This document shows positions 59,041-64,000 of a stretch of 64,000 nt of DNA, piece by piece (positions within the stretch are counted from its first letter, which is position 1; each line of letters begins with the position of its first letter). The notes under the pieces were generated by a model. The model saw only the letters and a list, made by a program, of their open reading frames with translations, was not told the origin of the DNA and searched no databases. The translations under genes were made by a program, and so were the position numbers. Source of the stretch: Atriophallophorus winterbourni (taxonomy: Eukaryota; Platyhelminthes; Trematoda; Plagiorchiida; Microphallidae); the NCBI GenBank assembly GCA_013407085.1, contig JACCGJ010016234.1, positions 1 to 64,000 on the forward strand. Reading direction: 5' to 3'.

Positions 59041-60429
59041 CAACTAAAGCACCTAAATAGATTAGCTCACACCAGTACTCATGCACTGATTAAAAGACTC
59101 GAGACAAATGAACTAAGTTTGGTCAATCCATGCAGTTCCTCGGTTACGCTTCTCGATTTTAGCACAAAATTGACAGCTTATTTATCACTATCCGTTCCAT
59201 AGTCCTCCCGACACCTGATGTAAAATTTTACAGGTCGATAAACAACTCGTAAACTAGAATCCCATGCATTTAAATCGGCTTGATGGTATCTTCATTCCAG
59301 CTTCATGTCGATCAATAATTGCCCGCGTATTGGCTTGATATACAATCACAAAGATACTGTTCCACGTGAAATTCTTCATGACACATACGATCGTGTACAA
59401 CGGTTGCCACCACTCCTGCAAACCAAGATATACGAAATATTCTTACTCCACGAAGAAAGATAGATCGTGTCCGAAAACCGGTTAAATCAGAGCCGGACTT
59501 TTGAGTTTACCATGTTTTCCTAGAAAATTATTTAAATCTTGGATAAAACTCCCTATATATAACAAATTTGTTTTATTAACAAATTGATGATGGAGAGTGC
59601 AACAAAATATGACGTGCGCTTTATGAAAGTATATAAAAATATCAAAATTATCGTGAACGGAATGGATTGTAATCTTTTGTCAAATCCATTCAAGAAAAAC
59701 TGAAAAAGATTTATTAGGAAAAAAGTATGTAAACGGATGAAACACTACAAGGGTTGTAAGTTTGGTCTTCCGAAAACTGTCTTTGAAATGCACTAATGTC
59801 TCCTCACCTTTGGTGAGGGGAGTTTTTGCTCTCCATTCCAGGTAACCATCCTACCAGAAGAATTCTGTGAACCTATTTTGTTTGAAGTGGTGGGCGCTCT
59901 TTTTGGCATACCACCGGAAGAAATCTGGACGCTCGATTGGCGACTCTGCCATATATCGTCCTGTGCAAACTGAACTGAACAAGATTTCCTTTCCTATTGG
60001 GCAAACTTCTACCTCTTTATTGTGTTTTCATGCAATATTCAGGCTTTAATGTAAATATGCCCAGTGGTTTATTAGACGTTATATAGCTTAGATGATTATT
60101 AATTTAGTGTGGTTGTGTTTCAAGAATCCTGACTTCACAACAAAGTCAATCAATTCTAGATTTCAATTGAAGAATTCAATCAAATTCTTCTTGATCGACA
60201 ATGCAATCAAAGGAATCATGGTGACCAGATGATAACGTATATTCCAAAATTATGGTTTCGTAATCCGGATGTTCTCGTTACATATAATAACAATAACATT
60301 TTTTGTTTAGCAGTTGAGTGTGAAGCACGCGTTTTACATTCTTATATATATACATAATTTTCATCAATACCCCTATACTTCCTAACAAATTTTTGCATTG
60401 ACGTATTCATTCTTCGGTGTTTTCTATTT
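59041..60429. other. No gene recognised
   Basis: Mostly AT-rich, with one short hairpin CTCCTCACC ttt GGTGAGGGGAG at 59800-59822. Short open frames show no motif. Confidence 0.45.
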
Positions 60430-62665
60430 GAAACCTCACTTTATGAGTTGTCTTTTATTTTAATGGGTAGTGACTTTGATAGAGCAGATGTAACAACATT
60501 TTTTACTGTACCCTCGATTGGTCTTTCGATCAATCGGCTAATGTTAAAGATTGTTGGCTGGTGATTCGTAATAATATTTTGACAGTTATTGAGGTGGCTG
60601 TTCCATTGTCCACACGTCGTCGTAAGGCGAAAGGTCCCCCTTGGTTTGATAAGGAGATAAGGAAACGTTTGCGGCAACGTCAAAAGTTCTGGTCGATATT
60701 CGTAAGCCGGAAAAACGCCACTGACTATGGCAATTATCGGCAAGCTAGAAACCTTTGCACGGCATTAAAACGCAGGAAACGTATGTTGTACGAACAGCGA
60801 TTGGTTGACGAGTCTACTTGTGCAACAAAACGGCTTTTCGCATACATTCGTCGCCGCACAAAGGCGTCACGCTATATTCCTAATTTGTTAGATACTAATG
60901 GGGTAGACATTACTGAGGATGGTTTGAAAGCTGAAGCCATGGCTAAGCAATATGCCTCGGTGTACTGTCTGGAAGACAGTGATTCCTTTTCTGTCTTTAA
61001 TAACAGTGAGGTCCTGTCTGATCTTGATGTAGATGTAGAGACTGTTAGACTGCTGTTGGAACAGTTAGACACACAATCCGCGCCAGGACCAGGCGGTATT
61101 CATCCGATGGTTTTACGAGCACTATCAGAAGTGTTGTGTTTTTCGCTGGTCAGGTTGTTTACAAAATCTGTAACATTAGGGGTCTGGTCACAAGAATGGA
61201 AACAGGGTATTATTAAACCTATGTTTAAGAGTGGGGACACTAGTAGTCTCGCTAATTACAGGCCGGTCACATTGACTTCTGTGATCGGTAAAATTTTAGA
61301 GAAGCTGATCAAAAGGAAAATAGAGCACTTTCTTTTAGAGTGTGGGCGTTGGTGTCCACAACAACATGGATTCATCAAAAATTGCGCATGCGTAAGTAAT
61401 TTGCTCCCGGCGCGAGAAAGTTGGTGTGCTTTGACTGATTCTGGTCAAGCGGTCGATGTAATTTTTATCAACTTCAGTAAGGCGTTCGACCGCGTCCCCC
61501 ATCACCGATTGCTCGTCAAGCTGGAGGGTTTGGGGATTCAAGGTTGTCTACTTAAATGGATCGAAGCATTCATCTCATGGCGGTCAAACCGTGTAGAGGT
61601 GAATGGAGTTTTGTCTTCAGAGATGATAGCAGGCTCCGGAGTGCCGCAGGGATCTGTCCTTGGCACATTGTTATTCAAAATTTTCGTGAATGATATTCCG
61701 GACGCGGCAGCGATCGATTGTCTTTTATTCGCGGATGATCTGCAACTGTTGGCCTGTTGGCGATGGCCACAAGCAACTGCAACAAGCAGTTGATGACTTA
61801 GTCAATTTGACACATCGCTGGTCACTGCCTATCAACGAGGACAAGACAGTATTCATGCGCATAAACTCCGATGCCACTGGTGGTGAATACTTTATTGGAG
61901 GTAAGCCTATTAGAGCGGTGACGGTCGAAAAAGACTCAGGGATTCTGGTTATAGATTCCTTGAAGTCGAAGGCTGACACTTGTCGGAGAATAGGCAGCGC
62001 TACCAGGATGCTTTGGGCGATTCGGCGTTCATTTGCGTGCATTACCCCGCGAATGTTACAGACACTTTTCTCCGCGTACATTCGTCCTCTGTTGGAATAT
62101 GGGCTACCTGTTGCAATCCCTTAGTCTAAAAGCGAATGCGACTGCTTGGAAAGTGTACAAAGGAGGGGCACTAAGATGGTTTGTAGAATGCGCCAACTCG
62201 CGAACGATGATAGGAGGAGCTTACTGAAACTCTATCTCCTAGAAATTCGAAGGGAAAGATTTGACCTGCTCCTGACACGCCGTATTCTTCTCGGTCAATA
62301 TGGAGACGAGTTCCTCCAGTACTTGCGATTAGTAGGCGAATCGAGGACTCGAGGACATGACTTTAAGTTGCAGAAGCCTAGAAGGCTGAAGCTGAGTAAT
62401 GCGAGCACGCTTTCCACGCGGGTGGTAAACACATGGAATTCACTACCGAAAGGGCTCCTGTTTCTACCGTCTGAACAGCTATTCAAGAGCGCGTTGGATC
62501 AGCATTTGTTGAGACGGATGGGCTTGATCCCGGAGTGACATAGTGGTGTCTCTCTACTCTCAGGCTTTGCCTTGTCAGCACAAGTAACCCATGTCTATTA
62601 CTGTGATGAAGCTTAAACGGGATTTTGTCCCTTCTGCTTTCGATTCACAAAAAGAAGAAGAAGTA
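60430..62665 (+). mobile_element. CR1/Jockey-like LINE, 5' truncated, two frame breaks
   Basis: A 410-codon frame (60561-61793) carries the linker (KAKGPPWFDKEIRKRLRQRQ) and RT blocks WKQGIIKPMFKSGDTSSLAN, QQHGFIKNCACVSNL, VIFINFSKAFDRVPHHRLLV, GSGVPQGSVLGTLLFKIFVN and FADD (61728-61739). A frameshift near 61755 moves to the 61690-62124 frame (HRWSLPINEDKTVFMRINSD, YIRPLLEYGLPVAIP). After a stop at 62122 the C-terminus resumes in the 62146-62538 frame (VQRRGTKMVCRMRQLANDDR, TWNSLPKGLLFLPSEQLFKS). The 3' tail is an AAG run near 62650-62663. The endonuclease is missing. This is one of the best preserved LINEs here. Confidence 0.88.
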
Positions 62666-62695
62666 CATAACAATTGACCTTGATAACTCACTCTC

Positions 62696-62814
62696 CGTTG
62701 ATTCGTGTTCCGTGATTGCTACCCTGAACCTTCGTACACCTTTTGGCTACCGCGATAAAACTTTCATCTCCTGTGCCTTTTCTCCAACATTCTTGGGGAC
62801 ATTATTGTAGTGGT
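62696..62814 (+). repeat. Repeat block C, copy 2
   Basis: GATTCGTGTTCCGTGATTGC through GGCTACCGCGATAAAACTTT to TTGGGGACATTATTGTAGTG matches 40106-40222. It lies 31 bases after the LINE's AAG tail. Confidence 0.7.
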
Positions 62815-62945
62815 CTCGCCTGGAGGAAGCTGAGTGGCGTGTAGTCGGGCTGGTAAGGACCTTGTCTGATAAGTTTCGTGTTGGGCGGCGTGTGCTGATG
62901 GTAGGGGCTACTGGGTAGGATGGCAACAAGCGTCGGTGATCTGAG
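62815..62945 (-). repeat. Repeat block D, copy 2, abutting block C
   Basis: TCGCCTGGAGGAAGCTGAGT through GGACCTTGTCTGATAAGTTT to AACAAGCGTCGGTGATCTGA, the reverse complement of 38922-39053. Confidence 0.7.
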
Positions 62946-63110
62946 GGTGGCGCGTGCCACGGTTTCCACAGCGAGAGGTGCATGTGTACCGAGGGGATAC
63001 ACGAAAGATGCGTGTATTCCAGGTAACCGGATAGGATGGCGACAAGCGTCGGCGATCCGGCGATCCTGCTACGTTTTCCGAAGCTGGAGGTGCATGTGTA
63101 CCAGATAAGT
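62914..63110 (+). repeat. Imperfect tandem duplication of about 100 bases
   Basis: TAGGATGGCAACAAGCGTCG with AGGTGCATGTGTACCGAG (62918-62995) recurs as TAGGATGGCGACAAGCGTCG with AGGTGCATGTGTACCAG (63032-63104). The spacing is about 103-114 bases. Confidence 0.65.
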
Positions 63111-63356
63111 TTGAAGAAAAAACTTTCTGGTGCATGGGTTTATTGCCACGACCGTGTTATAGTAAGGAGGTACAAAAGCATGCACAGGATATACCAAGCG
63201 ATAATGACGTGTTAAATACCCGCTACATAATTGGCAAATGTGCCGTTCCTGACTCTACTCACTGTGAAGATGGCGGATTGCGGGTAAATAATTGATATAC
63301 ACGTGGTTATTATTAAATATGGTGGGGTTGCCATGGAAGTGTCATGCTGCACGTAC

Positions 63357-63667
63357 CCACTGGCTTTCGGCCATACTACATTTTCCGTAGCAAACGCAAG
63401 CACGAATGCTAGGATGGGAAAGATTGCGTATGGTGTGACTAATGCGCCGTCTAAAAGCAGACAGTGTAAGTAGTCGGAAAGCGGTTTGCGATAAGGCGCA
63501 AAGGATTTCGCCCAAGCCATCGGGCAAGGGGAGAGGTGTGATGAAATAATAGGCGTCCCAGAGCTGTGCGATGCCGGCATCGGTAGCTTGCACTGCAGCG
63601 ATTTCGCTGAGGTCGAGGGAGAGTAGCCAGTCTATCACACACGTTGTAAGGATAGGAATTGTGGCAC
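63357..63667 (-). CDS. Candidate internal exon of an unidentified gene
   Basis: A 311-base stretch lies between an acceptor (gatatatcttag) and a strong donor (TGG|gtacgt). The minus frame entered in phase 2 reads ATIPILTTCVIDWLLSLDL, then an alanine/leucine-rich, probably helical segment (GLGEILCALSQTAFRLLTL). The frame is open to the donor. A second minus frame over 63212-63580 is also open and contains hydrophobic runs, so the true frame is uncertain. I do not recognise the protein. It lies outside the repeats that fill the preceding 24 kb. Confidence 0.33.
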
Positions 63668-64000
63668 CTAAGATATATCATATGTCAGTCGTAAAATGAC
63701 TGACAAAATCATGGTGCATAATCTCTCTAGTAGAGTACCTACTCGACGATCCGTTGATTGATGTACGAGGGGCTTACAAGCAGTAAACAAAGTAAACTGT
63801 CTGCCCTGTAGATTGTGTTCTAACCCGACTTGTGAATTGATCAACAAGTGTAGTTATGTGATGCATATGACGTTTTGATGTAAAACGTGTCAAAGGATGT
63901 AAAAAAATTATCCTGAAATAACGCCGATGTAAATCGGGAAAAGACGTACCGGAAAAAATCTCGAATTGTGCGTGGATATTGGGCTTACCAATTGTAGTAC

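Overview
The window is eukaryotic and fits a flatworm (Platyhelminthes), most likely a tapeworm or fluke. One gene with long introns is buried in dispersed retroelements, short exons carry GT..AG junctions, and the LINE (RTE- and CR1-type) and SINE families look like those of helminth genomes. The phylum is an inference from repeat style and protein similarity; the species cannot be fixed by reading.

The only host gene I can assemble is on the minus strand, from about 31.6 kb down to 2.7 kb. Seven exons (31592-30351, 28751-27013, 24651-24477, 21928-21686, 19109-18793, 12772-12410, 8138-7620) join with compatible splice phases. A further exon (2953-2691) carries the C-terminal repeat region. 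Together they encode a homologue of the F-box protein FBXO38 with a long Ser/Thr/Pro-rich N-terminal extension and a large insert inside the leucine-rich region. At least one exon between 7.6 and 2.95 kb and the true 3' end are not identified. A second, unassigned minus-strand exon candidate lies at 63667-63357.

The introns, and the region to 39.3 kb, hold about 30 copies of one SINE-like family (called A here). It ends in a (CATA)n or (CATAC)n tail, which is the source of most microsatellites. Other elements include an RTE-type LINE nested inside a SINE and itself carrying a SINE (33.1-35.0 kb), and a second LINE family (C) with two 3' ends tail to tail (36.4-38.3 kb). There are also 3' ends of a LINE with a zinc-finger tail (7.2 and 26.6 kb), a composite element with an RTE-like 3' end (11.4, 29.3 and 45.8-46.5 kb), and a (TTC)n-tailed repeat (5.5 and 25.0 kb). 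A repeat with hammerhead-ribozyme-like cores occurs at 10.06 and 51.95 kb, with a possible third core at 29.98 kb.

From about 39.3 kb to 63 kb family A vanishes and the sequence becomes more AT-rich and LINE-dominated. It holds degenerate CR1-like elements (38.5-41.3 and 44.0-47.8 kb), a large inverted duplication carrying the 3' half of a Jockey/CR1-like LINE (48.2-49.6 and 53.3-55.4 kb, the right copy reaching 57.2 kb), a tRNA-related foldback insertion (53.5-54.3 kb), and a fairly young LINE with only two frame breaks (60.4-62.7 kb). None of the LINE reading frames is intact. The most notable signals are the hammerhead-like cores, the SINE/LINE/SINE nest with a target-site duplication, the inverted duplication with its tRNA-like foldback, and the enlarged FBXO38 gene.
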